Positions 1 through 10,263 are shown, counted from the stretch's first letter. The stretch is DNA of 56,963 nucleotides from Enterobacter hormaechei ATCC 49162 (GCF_001875655.1 NZ_MKEQ01000003.1:1-56963); one strand, 5' to 3'. Translations and numbers: made by a program. Notes: generated from the letters alone by a model not told the origin.

Positions 1-63
1 TAAGTTATACATTATCTGTGAACGCAGAAGAAAACTGTGCCACAATTCATTTTCGTAAACCAT
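1..63 (-). CDS. Start of an unidentified gene, possibly a second TniQ-family protein (partial, runs off the left edge)
   Basis: A reading frame starts with ATG at 63 and stays open for 21 codons to the window edge. A strong ribosome binding site (GAGGGAG) lies about 5 bases before the ATG, and the tnsD stop codon is only 15 bases upstream, so it looks like the next gene of the tns operon. The visible residues begin MVYENELWHSFLLRSQ. The pattern 'ENELWHSFLLR' resembles the N-terminal 'DELLYSxxAR' motif of TniQ/TnsD proteins, which suggests a second target-selection protein. With so few residues the family call is a guess; the start site itself is better supported. Confidence 0.35.
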   Translation of the reverse strand, partial: MVYENELWHSFLLRSQIMYNL

Positions 64-78
64 ATAACTCCCTCTTAT

Positions 79-1637
79 TTAATTAGTTCCATTTTTCTGA
101 GAAGTATCATTGTCATTGGTAGTTTCTCTGTATTTCAAAAGCCAGCCATGCCCTCCCAGTAAAGCATCTAGACTTGTAAGTGACATCGAGTACTGCCCCT
201 GAGATAAAACATCATTTATTAATGATGATGAGATAATATCTCTCTCGCTCCAGTCTACTCTTTTATTTTTATAGCATCGTATTGTTTTAGGAAGACAGGA
301 ATTAAGCCAGTCACATTCATGTTTATTTAGCCAATAGAAACTTGCATAACAACTTTCTTTGACTAACTTTCGTGTTATAGAAACGGATTGATTATGTATA
401 AATCTTAATATTTTCTGCTTATGACGCCGTCTTAAAGAATCTTTTTTACATTTTTACGCCATGAGCATAAACCGTAACAAGATGAATTACAGAGGATACA
501 GCTCCTTCCGATAATGAGTTTTTCTCAGCTATGGGATGCCAGACTAAACCCCCTTACAGCCATAGACTTGATAAGCAATTCAGTGAATATATTATTTTTG
601 TGTTCGCTAAACGCCCTCAGGTATTTTTTATAAATAAGTGTTTTAATGTAACATCTGCTGCGACTAAATTCCTTCCCAAGGTTGCTAACACTAGTATTAT
701 TTTCAACTATATGAAAACTGTATTTCTTATGACTTTTAAAGATTTCTTTCTTTTTATTAGTACGACTTCCTGCATACGTTGGCCAGCAAGTATTTAACAA
801 ACAATAACAAAAGCAAAAGATGCTTTGTGGGATGCTGACAACATTTGTCTTTGAGTATAGGCTCCCAGTAATGATAATCAGTTAGGGATGTTGGTATAAG
901 TCCCGATGAACCCTCCCCAAATAACTGGCACTTAGCATAAACATGTGCGTAGAATACATTTTTCTTTAAATTTCCATCCAATGATAATAAATTCAACTTT
1001 TTAGTACATCCATGTAATTGGGGTGTGTAATATCTTTTCTTCTGATTATATTTAGGGACTTATAACAAAACTTAGCAAAATCGAAGTCTATCTCATTGCT
1101 AAGTTGTTCTGTATACGAAACAGGAGGCATCAGTCCAATACGTATGTGCGGTGAAGAAGGGACATGGATGCTTTCAAGCGCTACCGGATGCCGATGGCAG
1201 GTTGTAACCCCATGAAGCTGATGCGCCAGATGCCAATAAGTAACACCATAATGAAAAGTATCTTCACGAGCGCAAACCGGGCAAAACTTCAATAGTGTGC
1301 GCTGCCCCTAGTGAAAAATTACTAAGGCGGCCACAATCGATTAAGCCTGGCAGGGGTCGTGGTTGAAATCCATAATTTCATTACGACTGATTGGTAGTGG
1401 CCCAGGCAAAAAGAGGGAGTAAAGTCTGTTCATGCCAGAGCTGATCTGCCCTTTCGGATGTATGAGAGAAATAGCCTTTAATCCTGAATTGAGAATTGGA
1501 TGGACGTTCATATCAGGTTTGTTGAAAATGATCGTTAACAGAGAAGATGGGGACATACCGTACACGGTAGTTGTCCGACAAAACCGGCTGAACAAGGATT
1601 CATCAGGCAAAACAGGCAACATTCTCATTTCCCACAC
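79..1637 (-). pseudogene. tnsD: TnsD/TniQ-family target-selection protein of a Tn7-like transposon, multiply frameshifted
   Basis: TnsD proteins bind a conserved chromosomal gene and recruit TnsC so that the element inserts at a fixed site. The whole gene can be followed from an N-terminal MLPVLPDESLFSRFCR motif (about 1620), through a TniQ zinc-binding region (FCPVC...YWHLAHQLHGV..CHRHP, 1290-1190), the HPTKHLLLLL segment (about 830), a helix-turn-helix-like stretch, to a C-terminal 'CYASFYWLNKHECDWL' block ending at TAA 79-81. About 520 codons would be normal for the family. The frame is broken by in-frame stops at 1341-1343 and 1308-1310, and by frame changes near 996, 757-800, 525-538 and 445. 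It cannot make a full protein. Same strand as tnsABC and about 30 bases after tnsC. Confidence 0.8.
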
Positions 1638-1668
1638 CTCTCTTTGACCGTTACGAACTGTTACCTCA

Positions 1669-3116
1669 TTACAATTTATTAAGTGGATCTATATTTATAA
1701 GCCCGCAACGCTGAAGAGCATCGTAGGTATTTTTCTTTTCAGCTGTTCTGTTGATAACAAGATCGTGGTCAAGAGACAGTATTTTCTCGTCGAAATTGCG
1801 CAAAACCTCGTCTATTTTTCCTACGAATTCCTTGTGCTGTGGCCTGTCTATATCCCCAGGGATCAAAGACTTTAGGGACTTCTCTGCCATGATTTTAGCC
1901 GAAGCATCACCCTCATTAGATGCAGAGAGCCATTTAGCTTCCTCATCTTCAGTCGCGGCCCCCGGGAGTGGAGTATCCTTATATTCCTCCGTATGACTCA
2001 CGAGTACCGGTACAGAGGCCGACAAGACTGCGCCAGTGATGATTTCATTGCCGCTACCGATAACCTTTAATTGTGCCCCCGATAAATCATCTGAGCCAAT
2101 CCAATATTGCCTTTAGATAAAATGAATAATTTTTCGTTTAACTCATCATTTAATGGAGTTTCAACATTTGTCCATTGTAATGGCCATAAATAATGAATAA
2201 ACGATTGCCAGTCTTGTGAATCGTATCTAACATTCTTAATTTTCATGTAACCACCAGACTCTGCCCGCCTGGCAATTCTCATTTTCTTTGTCAGCGTCTC
2301 GTCAAAAGGATGATTTCCACAAAAAACCATAGATACCCCCATGGAATCTACAATTTCATGTAAAAAATCAATCAACTTACTCTCACCCCCGGTTCTTGAA
2401 AATTTAAGCCTCTGCATTTCATCAATAACAAGGATACCCAAAAATGATGATTTAATTCTTTGTGCAATCTGGCGAGCCAGAGCACCATTTCTAATCTCAG
2501 GTGTAGTTCGTTCAATACCAATTGCATCATCTAATTTTTGTAAAATCTCTTCACAAAGGTCTCTCACACTTGAATTGTATGGACAATTAATCTTTACCCA
2601 TACAATTTGCTTACTGAAGCCGGGAAAAACTCCTTTATAGCTGCTGTGTTCTATAATCTGAGGGAAATGATCCATGACTTGCTCAATCATGGTAGTTTTT
2701 CCAGAACCACTCATTCCAACTATCGTAATAGTTTCAGCCTGGGATTTAAAATATCCACTTTCTGGCTCAATATCAGGACGCTCATTTCCATAGTAATGAA
2801 GATATTGAATTGTTCCGCTTTTTAAAGGATTACGAGCTGCATAGCTTTCCCTAAGTGCCCGTAAGATCATCTTATAAGCCTGGATAAGATTGGTTTGAGG
2901 GCAACGGAATTTCTTTATACGTTCGACATACTGCTCTCTAACATTCGCCGGGGCAGTCCAGCGGATTTTTTCGTCAATTTCGGGGAAATAACTCATTTCC
3001 AGAAGTACTTCATCTTCCGTAAGCGCTTCAGGAAGTGCTTCAATTAAGGGATTGCACGATACTCAGGTAACTTCCTGTTCTTTATATATCGCTGAAACGC
3101 GCCGTATAAGATTCAT
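1669..3116 (-). pseudogene. tnsC: TnsC-like AAA+ ATPase of a Tn7-like transposon, frameshifted
   Basis: TnsC is the ATP-dependent regulator that links the target protein to the TnsAB transposase. The central open part (2067-2996, 309 aa) has a Walker A motif GMSGSGKTT near residue 94 and a Walker B motif ILVIDE near 188. The reading continues in another frame from 2090 to 1669 (GAQLKVIGSGNEIITGAVLS..., typical TnsC C-terminal sequence). The change of frame falls at a run of five G (C on the plus strand, 2076-2080). The likely true start is ATG 3116, with GAGG about 10 bases before it. From there an in-frame TGA at 3063-3065 interrupts a family-typical N-terminus that resumes as NPLIEALPEALTED. 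Restored length is about 480 aa. It begins 25 bases after tnsB. Confidence 0.82.
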
Positions 3117-3141
3117 TATTCTGCGTCCTCAGTCTTCTTCG

Positions 3142-5240
3142 TTACCTTTTAACCATCTTTGTTTCTTCCTCCCGGCCAGGCAAAAGCAGAACATTACTGG
3201 ATGAAGGAAGTAGGGGTTCAGATCTTCCATTAGCAACATGAGTTCGCCCTAATGAATCAAGTTCATTTTTCCTGTTCTTTTTAATATCTTTACCATGTAC
3301 CCGGCGAGATTCGTATATTTCATTTAATCTTTCGTTACCTTTCCTGTTAAATTCATCTTTATTATTGATATTGCTGAGCGAATCCAGAGTAAATAAATTA
3401 ATTTCTTTTTGAGTATCTACCCAATCAGCCATTACATCTGTATCAAGATGAGCTTTCCCTTTAAATACATCTCTTTTCTTAAGTAGGTAATGTTTTTTGA
3501 AAATGCTATTTTTGTCAAATCTTACATATATATAATCTACGCAATTGTCATCTATTCTTGCTTCACAAGTGGTTCTTCCAAATACTCTGACACCTGATGC
3601 AATTTCAGGATCACATTCATAAAAAAGATTATTGTACTGAATCCCACCGGCGGTAATGTTAGCGTTCACAGGGATTAACAATCGTGCGATCACTTCGTCG
3701 GCCCCAACGGCTCTTGCGCTGAATCTCCCGTGCTTTAAGCTTATCATCCAACTATTTTTTGGTGATATTACGAGATCATTTTCAATCAGTAAGGATTGAT
3801 ATAAGCCAGTTCCTCATACGTTCTCTGATTATGTGCAAGTATCTCCCGAATCAGTAAAGACGTGACCTCCTGAATCGTTAAACAAGCCCTGGATTGCGGT
3901 GTTGGCTCTCCTTTAACAATCTTTCCCCTTCGTGTTGTTCCAATAAGCCTATGAATAACCTCATCATTCAGAATGCCGAAACAGCGTTCAACAATGCTTT
4001 TTCTGTCGCCTCTACCGACTGGCGCAAACTCAAGTTTTGTCAGGGGGGTCATCTCTTCCTGAGGTTTAAGACCAATCATCTCCCCGTTGTCACACATCAA
4101 TGTTAATGGAATGTGAGAACAAGGCCAATCATCATCAGTAATAGAGATTCCAAATAATCTACAATATTCTTTTTTTGGCATAAAGCAATTTGCTAACGCT
4201 TGTCGGGCGGCTCGCCATGAAGCATGGTATAAAGAAACATGAAGGCCAACAATCATTCTTGTTGCACGATCCACCACTGTATAAATAGTAGGACGCCCAA
4301 TGACTTTTCGTCTGTTTAAACTCGAAATAAGATGTACATCAGCGACAGTTGAGTCTATTTCGAAAACATCACCCGGCAAAACAGTTGTATTAGCCACACT
4401 ACCTAAAAGCGCCCGCATTTTGAGGTCTATTTCTTTTTTCGTGTTCTTCTTATTTATCGAGAAATCTTTAGTGAAGAGTTTTTTATTCCAGTATGAAAAT
4501 TGTTTTAAAGAAGGAACATATGGAGCTCTATTTTCTAGGTTTGCTGTTTTAATTTCATCCCTAAAATACAAATCAATATGTCTCTCTAATGTTTTCTTTA
4601 TCGTATCTCCGTTAACTTTATAATGATACGTAATGAGAGATTTTCTAATATTATTTATATCTCTTTCATTAAGAATGAAAACACGTGATCGTTCATTAGG
4701 TAATGCTCTGTTTTTTTTGGAATTCCCAAGTTTAATTTCATGTTTGATTCTACTTTTCCCAGCGGCGCCACAGTTCGAGAATGCGGGTAGCAATGCATAA
4801 ATATCCTGCCCATGTCGCCAATACAACGCCAGAAGCGTTCTGATAGTATATTGTGATATTTTTTTATTTCTTGAGTAATCCATTAAAAGGTGCGACTTTT
4901 TATGTAATGCATAGTCGAACAGAAACATTCTGTCATCTACAAGATCTTTAATGATATTGTAATTTTCATCTCGCCTTCCTCTGTCTTTATCTGTTAATTC
5001 TTTCTCATCTACTAACATATATGAAGGATATATATAATCTTTACAAGTTATGCTATTTGATTCAATATAATATTTAAACATTGAAAATGAGAAAGGGATT
5101 GGCTTACCCGTTCTTTCTGATTTTATTTTAAACAAAATTAACAAATCGACCTTTCTGTCAAAATCCAAAACACGGTAAAGTCCCTCTGCAAGCAAATCAG
5201 TGCCTTGAGAGAGCCAGACTGAATTCCTAATAATATCCAT
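3142..5240 (-). pseudogene. tnsB: TnsB DDE transposase of a Tn7-like transposon, one frameshift
   Basis: TnsB binds the transposon ends and cuts and joins the 3' ends. The first part (3786-5240, 484 aa) carries the retroviral-integrase-like core with the acidic triad at D296 (EIDST), D384 (CDNGE) and E418 (KSIVERC); D-to-D spacing is 88 and D-to-E is 34, close to Tn7 TnsB. The protein stops at 3786 after YEELAYINPY, but the next frame continues directly as LLIENDLVISPKNSW and runs to 3142. The two parts together give about 700 residues, the usual size of TnsB. One single-base indel near 3790 thus removes the C-terminal region, which binds TnsA and TnsC in Tn7. The catalytic part remains open. 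Its start overlaps the tnsA end by 14 bases. Confidence 0.88.
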
Positions 5241-6069
5241 TTGCGTTCAGTCCTATATAGTGGTCATTGGAAATTATCTTTATCAGACCGGTTTCGAGTA
5301 TTGGATATGATAAATCAACATTTATCATTTTTAATCCAATCATTGCCTGCAATAACATCATCGCTTCTTGTGCATCTACCCCAAAGATTGATGAAATCAT
5401 TGCACGTAGTCCTACTATGGGATAAACATCTGGTTTAAGCTTCCATAGGATTTTATCAAGAGGATATTTATCATAAAATTCAGAACCATCTCTTAATACA
5501 GAAGTAGCCCAGCAAATGTTTTTACCGACGACGTTATTGAGTTCCGAGCCAACATAAATTTGAAACTCAACATCAATCAACTGCCAAAACATCCTCTCTA
5601 TTTCAAGTTTTTGGGCTTCGCGTTCAGGTATGCTCTCGTTATGTTTTACTGCTATAGCTTTGTATCGAAGTCCGCCTTCAGGAGTTCTCAAGGTCAGTAA
5701 AAAATCGGTTGTCATAACATTCAGAACTTCGACAGGTACTCCTCTTACTCCCCTCACCATAGGATGTTGAAAATGTAGATGATTTGCTATTTGTTGGGTA
5801 AGCCGGAGAGGAAAGAGTGGGAATTGTTCCCGGATATCAATCACCGAGTCATTAAACTCAGCCAGATAGAAAAAGTTACTTTCGACAGAAGAAAGGAGAT
5901 GATGGTTTCGAAACGTCTTAAGGCCAAAGACTATCGAACGGTTTCCACGGGATTTAACGTCCTGAGCTCTAAGCCAGGGCTGATAACTTTGGCCATAGCC
6001 CACTCCTATGCCGTCACCTAGCGCATTTTCATAATCCAAATAGGATTTGAGACGCCTACCCCTAGCCAT
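5227..6069 (-). CDS. tnsA: TnsA endonuclease of a Tn7-like transposon
   Basis: TnsA is the restriction-enzyme-like subunit that cuts the 5' ends of the transposon, allowing cut-and-paste movement together with TnsB. The 280-residue frame is complete and close to Tn7 TnsA (273 aa). Residues fitting the nuclease core are E63 (SSVESNFFY), D122 (TTDFLL) and K142 (AVKHN). The C-terminal third, rich in leucine and isoleucine, fits the TnsC-binding helical domain. It is the promoter-proximal gene of the tns operon, about 140 bases from the predicted element end at 6208, and overlaps tnsB. It is the only intact gene of the module that can be seen. Base composition is far more A+T-rich than yhiN next to it. 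Confidence 0.9.
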   Translation of the reverse strand: MARGRRLKSYLDYENALGDGIGVGYGQSYQPWLRAQDVKSRGNRSIVFGLKTFRNHHLLSSVESNFFYLAEFNDSVIDIREQFPLFPLRLTQQIANHLHFQHPMVRGVRGVPVEVLNVMTTDFLLTLRTPEGGLRYKAIAVKHNESIPEREAQKLEIERMFWQLIDVEFQIYVGSELNNVVGKNICWATSVLRDGSEFYDKYPLDKILWKLKPDVYPIVGLRAMISSIFGVDAQEAMMLLQAMIGLKMINVDLSYPILETGLIKIISNDHYIGLNANGYY

Positions 6070-6080
6070 GATCGTACCCT

Positions 6081-6208
6081 AAAAACGACATTGATACGTA
6101 CCTATATGTGCATTTTATAGTCTCCAACCCTATAACCACACATTCAGTAAGTATACAACATTAGCGTCGTTTTTTGAGAATGGTTACAACTTTAGTGCTT
6201 TGTGTACA
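6081..6208. mobile_element. Predicted terminal end of the Tn7-like element with TnsB-site-like repeats
   Basis: Between tnsA and yhiN there is an A+T-rich stretch with the repeat TACAACTTTA or TACAACATTA at 6154-6163, 6185-6194 and 6205-6214, and a related ACGACATTG at 6085-6093. Reading inward from yhiN, TGTACACA at 6208-6201 fits the 5'-TGT...ACA ends of Tn7-like elements. If that is the end, the 5 bases 6209-6213 would be the target duplication. Tn7 has four TnsB sites in its right end, next to tnsA, so the position fits. The exact end is inferred, because the other end of the element is outside the window. Confidence 0.55.
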
Positions 6209-6211
6209 ACT

Positions 6212-7414
6212 TTATTGTCCTCGGACATCAGCGAGTGCCTGCGCGCATGCCCAGGCACTAGCCCACGCCCACTGGAAGTTATACCCGCCGAGCCAGCCGG
6301 TAACATCCATCACTTCACCGATGAAATAAAGACCCGGCACGTTGCGGGCTTCCATCGTGCGGGATGAGAGTTCGTTTGTATCCACGCCGCCCAGCGTGAC
6401 TTCCGCCGTGCGGTAACCTTCGGTGCCGTTTGGCTGTACGCGCCAGTTCGTCAGCGTCTCTACCAGCGTTTCCTGCTCGCGGCTGTTGAGCTGCTTAAGC
6501 GCGACATCCGGAATTTGCCCTAACACCTGCAAGCACTCCACGAGACGCTTCGGCAGCTGCATCGCCAGGGTATTTTTCAGGCTTTGATTCGGGTGCGCGG
6601 CGCGTTGCTCGTTGAGGAAGGCGTCCAGATCGCAGTCCGGCACCAGGTTCACGGAGACAAACTCCCCCGGCTGCCAGTAACTGGAGATCTGCAATACCGC
6701 TGGCCCCGAGAGTCCGCGATGGGTGAAGAGCAGGTTTTCGCGGAATACCGTGCCGTCTTCGGCCGTAATGACCGATGGCACAGACACGCCGGAGAGCGTC
6801 TGAAGCTGTTCCAGCAGTGGCTTATGCAGCGTGAACGGTACCAGCCCGGCGCGGGTGGGCAGCACCTTCAGGCCAAACTGCTCGGCAATTTTATAGCCGA
6901 ACGGCGAGGCGCCCAGCCCCGGCATCGACAGGCCACCGCTGGCAATCACCAGGTTATCGGCGCTGACGGTTTCGCCGTTTAGTTGCAGCGTGTAACCCTG
7001 CTCGTCACGGGCGACGTCCAGCACTTCGGTGCGCAGGCGCATTACCACGCCGCCCTTCTCGCACTCGGCCACCAGCATATCGACGATTTGTTGCGCGGAG
7101 TCGTCGCAGAACAGCTGTCCCAGCGTCTTCTCATGCCATGCGATACCGTATTTACCCACCAGTTCGATAAAATCCCACTGGGTGTAGCGCGCCAGCGCAG
7201 ACTTACAGAAATGACGGTTCTGGCTCAAATAGGCCGCAGGCTCGACATAAAGATTAGTAAAGTTGCAGCGCCCACCGCCAGACATCAGGATCTTGCGACC
7301 AGGCTTTTTTCCGTTATCCAGCAGCAGCACACGACGACCCGCTTGTCCGGCCATCGCCGCACAAAACATACCCGCCGCACCGGCGCCAATTACTACGGCA
7401 TCAAACCTTTCCAC
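6212..7414 (-). CDS. yhiN: YhiN/HI0933-family flavoprotein (predicted FAD-dependent oxidoreductase)
   Basis: The 400-aa protein begins MERFDAVVIGAGAAGMFCA, a Rossmann fold with the GxGxxG dinucleotide-binding motif, followed by GRKILMSGGGRCNFTN, the signature of the YhiN/HI0933 group. A second nucleotide-binding motif near the C-terminus (PGLYFIGEVMDVTGW) closes the FAD site. The substrate is not known; relatives include BaiN-like reductases. The start is GTG at 7414, with GAGGAT upstream. The gene ends at TAA 6212-6214, and the Tn7-like element begins within a few bases of that stop, so the protein is unchanged by the insertion. It diverges from pitA. Confidence 0.9.
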   Translation of the reverse strand: MERFDAVVIGAGAAGMFCAAMAGQAGRRVLLLDNGKKPGRKILMSGGGRCNFTNLYVEPAAYLSQNRHFCKSALARYTQWDFIELVGKYGIAWHEKTLGQLFCDDSAQQIVDMLVAECEKGGVVMRLRTEVLDVARDEQGYTLQLNGETVSADNLVIASGGLSMPGLGASPFGYKIAEQFGLKVLPTRAGLVPFTLHKPLLEQLQTLSGVSVPSVITAEDGTVFRENLLFTHRGLSGPAVLQISSYWQPGEFVSVNLVPDCDLDAFLNEQRAAHPNQSLKNTLAMQLPKRLVECLQVLGQIPDVALKQLNSREQETLVETLTNWRVQPNGTEGYRTAEVTLGGVDTNELSSRTMEARNVPGLYFIGEVMDVTGWLGGYNFQWAWASAWACAQALADVRGQ

Positions 7415-7642
7415 GTCAAAATCCTCTTCGTTAACTGCCGCGGATTGTAAAGTTTCCTCAGTGGTCGCACCAGCGTAAAAAGATATTACAAAGCCATTTC
7501 ATTGATATTTAAAGATTATCCTTTCAGGCACTTTTCTCAATTCAGGTGGTATGTCAAAAAAAGTCTATATTTCACTTTGCCCGTTGCGCATTTGTCCTGG
7601 ATAATGCGCCGCGTTCATGTCCTCAAAATGGCGTAACGTCCT

Positions 7643-9142
7643 ATGCTACATTTGTTTGCCGGCCTGGATTTACATACCGGGCTTTTACTATTGCTTGCTC
7701 TGGTTTTTGTGCTGTTTTACGAAGCGATCAACGGCTTCCACGACACTGCAAACGCAGTTGCAACGGTTATCTACACTCGCGCAATGCGATCGCAGCTTGC
7801 GGTCGTTATGGCGGCGGTATTTAACTTTTTTGGTGTCCTCCTGGGCGGACTGAGCGTTGCGTATGCGATCGTGCATATGCTGCCAACGGATCTGCTGCTT
7901 AACGTGAGTTCCGGTCATGGCCTGGCCATGGTGTTCTCAATGCTGCTTGCTGCGATTATCTGGAACCTTGGTACCTGGTATTTCGGCCTGCCGGCATCCA
8001 GCTCTCACACCCTTATCGGCGCGATTATCGGTATCGGTTTAACCAACGCCCTGATGACCGGTACATCGGTTGTTGATGCGCTGAACCTCCCTAAAGTACT
8101 GGGTATTTTCGGCTCTCTGATCATCTCTCCTATCGTGGGTCTGGTGGTCGCGGGTGGATTGATTTTCATCCTGCGTCGCTACTGGAGCAACACGAAGAAA
8201 CGTGCGCGTATCCACCTGACGCCAGCAGAGCGTGAGAAGAAAGACGGCAAGAAAAAGCCGCCGTTCTGGACGCGTATCGCGCTGATCATTTCCGCTATCG
8301 GCGTGGCCTTCTCTCATGGCGCGAACGATGGTCAGAAAGGTATCGGTCTGGTGATGCTGGTTCTGATTGGCGTCGCACCGGCGGGCTTCGTGGTAAACAT
8401 GAATGCCTCCGGTTACGAAATCACCCGTACCCGTGATGCGGTAAACAACGTTGAGACTTACTTCCAGCAGCATCCTGATTTGCTGAAGAAAGCCACCGGC
8501 GTGGACCAGCTGATTCCTTCTCCGGATTCAGGCGCAACGACGGCACCGGGCGAGTTCCATTGCCATCCGGCAAACGCGGTTAACGCGCTGGAACGTGCGA
8601 AAGGTATGCTGGCCGATATCGAAAGCTACGACAAACTGGCTGTTGAACAGCGCGGTCAGCTGCGTCGCATCATGCTCTGTATCTCCGACGTGACCGATAA
8701 AGTCGCGAAGCTGCCAGAGGTTAATGCTGACGACAAGCGTCTGCTGAAGAAACTGAAAGGCGATATGCTCAACACCATTGAGTACGCGCCAATCTGGATC
8801 ATCATGGCGGTCGCACTGGCGCTGGGTATCGGTACGATGATTGGCTGGCGTCGTGTGGCGACCACCATCGGCGAGAAGATCGGTAAGAAAGGCATGACCT
8901 ATGCGCAGGGTATGTCCGCGCAGATGACGGCGGCAGTGTCTATCGGTCTGGCGAGCTACACCGGTATGCCAGTCTCCACCACCCACGTACTCTCTTCGTC
9001 CGTGGCAGGTACCATGATTGTTGACGGCGGCGGTTTGCAGCGTAAAACCGTGACCAACATTCTGATGGCCTGGGTGTTCACCCTCCCGGCGTCCATCCTG
9101 CTGTCTGGCGGTCTGTACTGGATTTCGCTGAAGCTGATTTAA
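7643..9142 (+). CDS. pitA: Low-affinity inorganic phosphate (metal-phosphate/H+) symporter PitA
   Basis: PitA takes up phosphate as a neutral metal-phosphate complex with protons and also admits zinc and other divalent metals. The 499-aa length equals the E. coli protein. It has about ten membrane helices and the two internal PiT repeats: [13 protein letters not shown] near residue 32 and [12 protein letters not shown] near 225, plus [13 protein letters not shown] towards the end. A large hydrophilic loop lies between about residues 250 and 385. The ATG at 7643 matches the E. coli start; the ribosome binding site is weak. The 228 bases between yhiN and pitA hold both promoters. A bidirectional terminator follows at 9158. 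Confidence 0.96.
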   Translation: MLHLFAGLDLHTGLLLLLALVFVLFYEAINGFHDTANAVATVIYTRAMRSQLAVVMAAVFNFFGVLLGGLSVAYAIVHMLPTDLLLNVSSGHGLAMVFSMLLAAIIWNLGTWYFGLPASSSHTLIGAIIGIGLTNALMTGTSVVDALNLPKVLGIFGSLIISPIVGLVVAGGLIFILRRYWSNTKKRARIHLTPAEREKKDGKKKPPFWTRIALIISAIGVAFSHGANDGQKGIGLVMLVLIGVAPAGFVVNMNASGYEITRTRDAVNNVETYFQQHPDLLKKATGVDQLIPSPDSGATTAPGEFHCHPANAVNALERAKGMLADIESYDKLAVEQRGQLRRIMLCISDVTDKVAKLPEVNADDKRLLKKLKGDMLNTIEYAPIWIIMAVALALGIGTMIGWRRVATTIGEKIGKKGMTYAQGMSAQMTAAVSIGLASYTGMPVSTTHVLSSSVAGTMIVDGGGLQRKTVTNILMAWVFTLPASILLSGGLYWISLKLI

Positions 9143-9157
9143 TCGGCTAAAGGCGAC

Positions 9158-9192
9158 AAAAAAGCGGGTCAGGAAACTGGCCCGCTTTTTTT
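9158..9192. terminator. Bidirectional intrinsic terminator between pitA and uspB
   Basis: AAAAAAGCGGG at the left pairs with CCCGCTTTTTT at the right around a short loop. An A-run on one side and a T-run on the other let it end transcripts from both pitA and the convergent uspB. Confidence 0.9.
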
Positions 9193-9196
9193 ATGC

Positions 9197-9532
9197 TCAG
9201 TGCCAAATCATCAGTGCAATCATGCTCACCACAACCAGACCACACAGGGCGCTGGTCAAAATGAACTGACGACGCAGGCGCTCGCAGCGACGGATAAACT
9301 CTTCATCGTGGTGATCGCGGTAACGCTGGTAGTAGATATACCCCACCAGACGCATCTGCTTGCTGGGCTGTCCATGCGAGGTGAAGAATCCTCCACCGTC
9401 CACATACTGATACAGCAACGGATCGCAACCACGAAGTACCACTAACAGCGCACGTAATGATGAGAAGTAGCGCGCCATATTCACTATGCAAACTACGCAT
9501 AACGCCCAAAACAATGCGACGGTGCTAATCAT
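9197..9532 (-). CDS. uspB: Universal stress protein B
   Basis: UspB is a small inner-membrane protein made in stationary phase under RpoS control in E. coli and linked to ethanol resistance. The 111 residues from [12 protein letters not shown] match E. coli UspB in length and nearly in sequence. There is one membrane helix at each end (residues 1-20 and about 88-110, the latter [20 protein letters not shown]), with a charged [20 protein letters not shown] stretch between. A longer upstream frame exists, but GGGGAGGAT just before 9532 marks this ATG as the start. It diverges from uspA, the usual arrangement. Confidence 0.95.
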   Translation of the reverse strand: MISTVALFWALCVVCIVNMARYFSSLRALLVVLRGCDPLLYQYVDGGGFFTSHGQPSKQMRLVGYIYYQRYRDHHDEEFIRRCERLRRQFILTSALCGLVVVSMIALMIWH

Positions 9533-9815
9533 ACATCCTCCCCGGCGTCCGCCCACGAAGCAAGGCTCCTGAGCTACCGCACCCCAATGCCCTGACAGAC
9601 AGTTCAGTGAAAGAATGACCAAAAGTCGATCCGGTTCGCGTTTTAATATCCGAACGGCTCATTAAATAGTGTAGGAGATCCGTTAATTTTTTTGCCACAA
9701 GGTTAATCGTTATCAACACCAAAGCTTGAAAAATATGTTTAACTGGGCCGTAATGAAAGTATCAGACGACGGCATTCTCATTTAGTCATCGATAACTTAA
9801 GGAAGGAGTAACACT

Positions 9816-10253
9816 ATGGCTTACAAACACATTCTCATCGCGGTAGACCTCTCTCCGGAGAGCAAAGTGCTGGTTGATAAAGCAGTATCCATGGCACGTC
9901 CCTACAACGCGAAAGTCTCCCTGATTCACGTTGATGTGAATTACTCCGACCTCTACACCGGTCTGATCGACGTAAATCTCGGCGATATGCAGAAACGCAT
10001 CTCCGAAGAAACTCACCATGCCCTGAGCGAACTGTCCACTAACGCGGGCTATCCGATCACTGAAACCTTAAGCGGTAGCGGCGATCTGGGCCAGGTGCTG
10101 GTTGACGCCATTAAGAAATACGATATGGATCTGGTGGTATGTGGTCATCATCAGGACTTCTGGAGCAAGCTGATGTCTTCCGCGCGCCAGCTGATTAATA
10201 CCGTTCACGTGGATATGCTGATTGTCCCACTTCGTGACGAAGAAGACGAGTAA
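9816..10253 (+). CDS. uspA: Universal stress protein A
   Basis: UspA is a cytoplasmic dimeric stress protein made on growth arrest. The 145 residues begin [20 protein letters not shown], the standard Usp fold start, and lie within one residue of the E. coli length. The C-terminal ATP-loop motif of ATP-binding Usp proteins (GxxGS) is not clear here, in keeping with E. coli UspA, which does not bind ATP. An excellent AAGGAGG ribosome binding site precedes the ATG. In E. coli the next gene is dtpB; here a hairpin repeat and the end of rsmJ follow directly. Confidence 0.97.
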   Translation: MAYKHILIAVDLSPESKVLVDKAVSMARPYNAKVSLIHVDVNYSDLYTGLIDVNLGDMQKRISEETHHALSELSTNAGYPITETLSGSGDLGQVLVDAIKKYDMDLVVCGHHQDFWSKLMSSARQLINTVHVDMLIVPLRDEEDE

Positions 10254-10263
10254 GTGCGTTAAA

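Noticed and set aside
525..996. Two short minus-strand frames (525-800 and 757-996) as separate small genes
   Set aside because: Their residues (HPTKHLLLLL, SVSNLGKEFSRSRCYI) are consecutive parts of one TnsD/TniQ protein in shifted frames, so they are pieces of the tnsD pseudogene.
1..6208. CRISPR array or Cas genes linked to the Tn7-like element
   Set aside because: No repeat-spacer pattern and no Cas motif is visible in the part of the element within the window; the rest is out of view.
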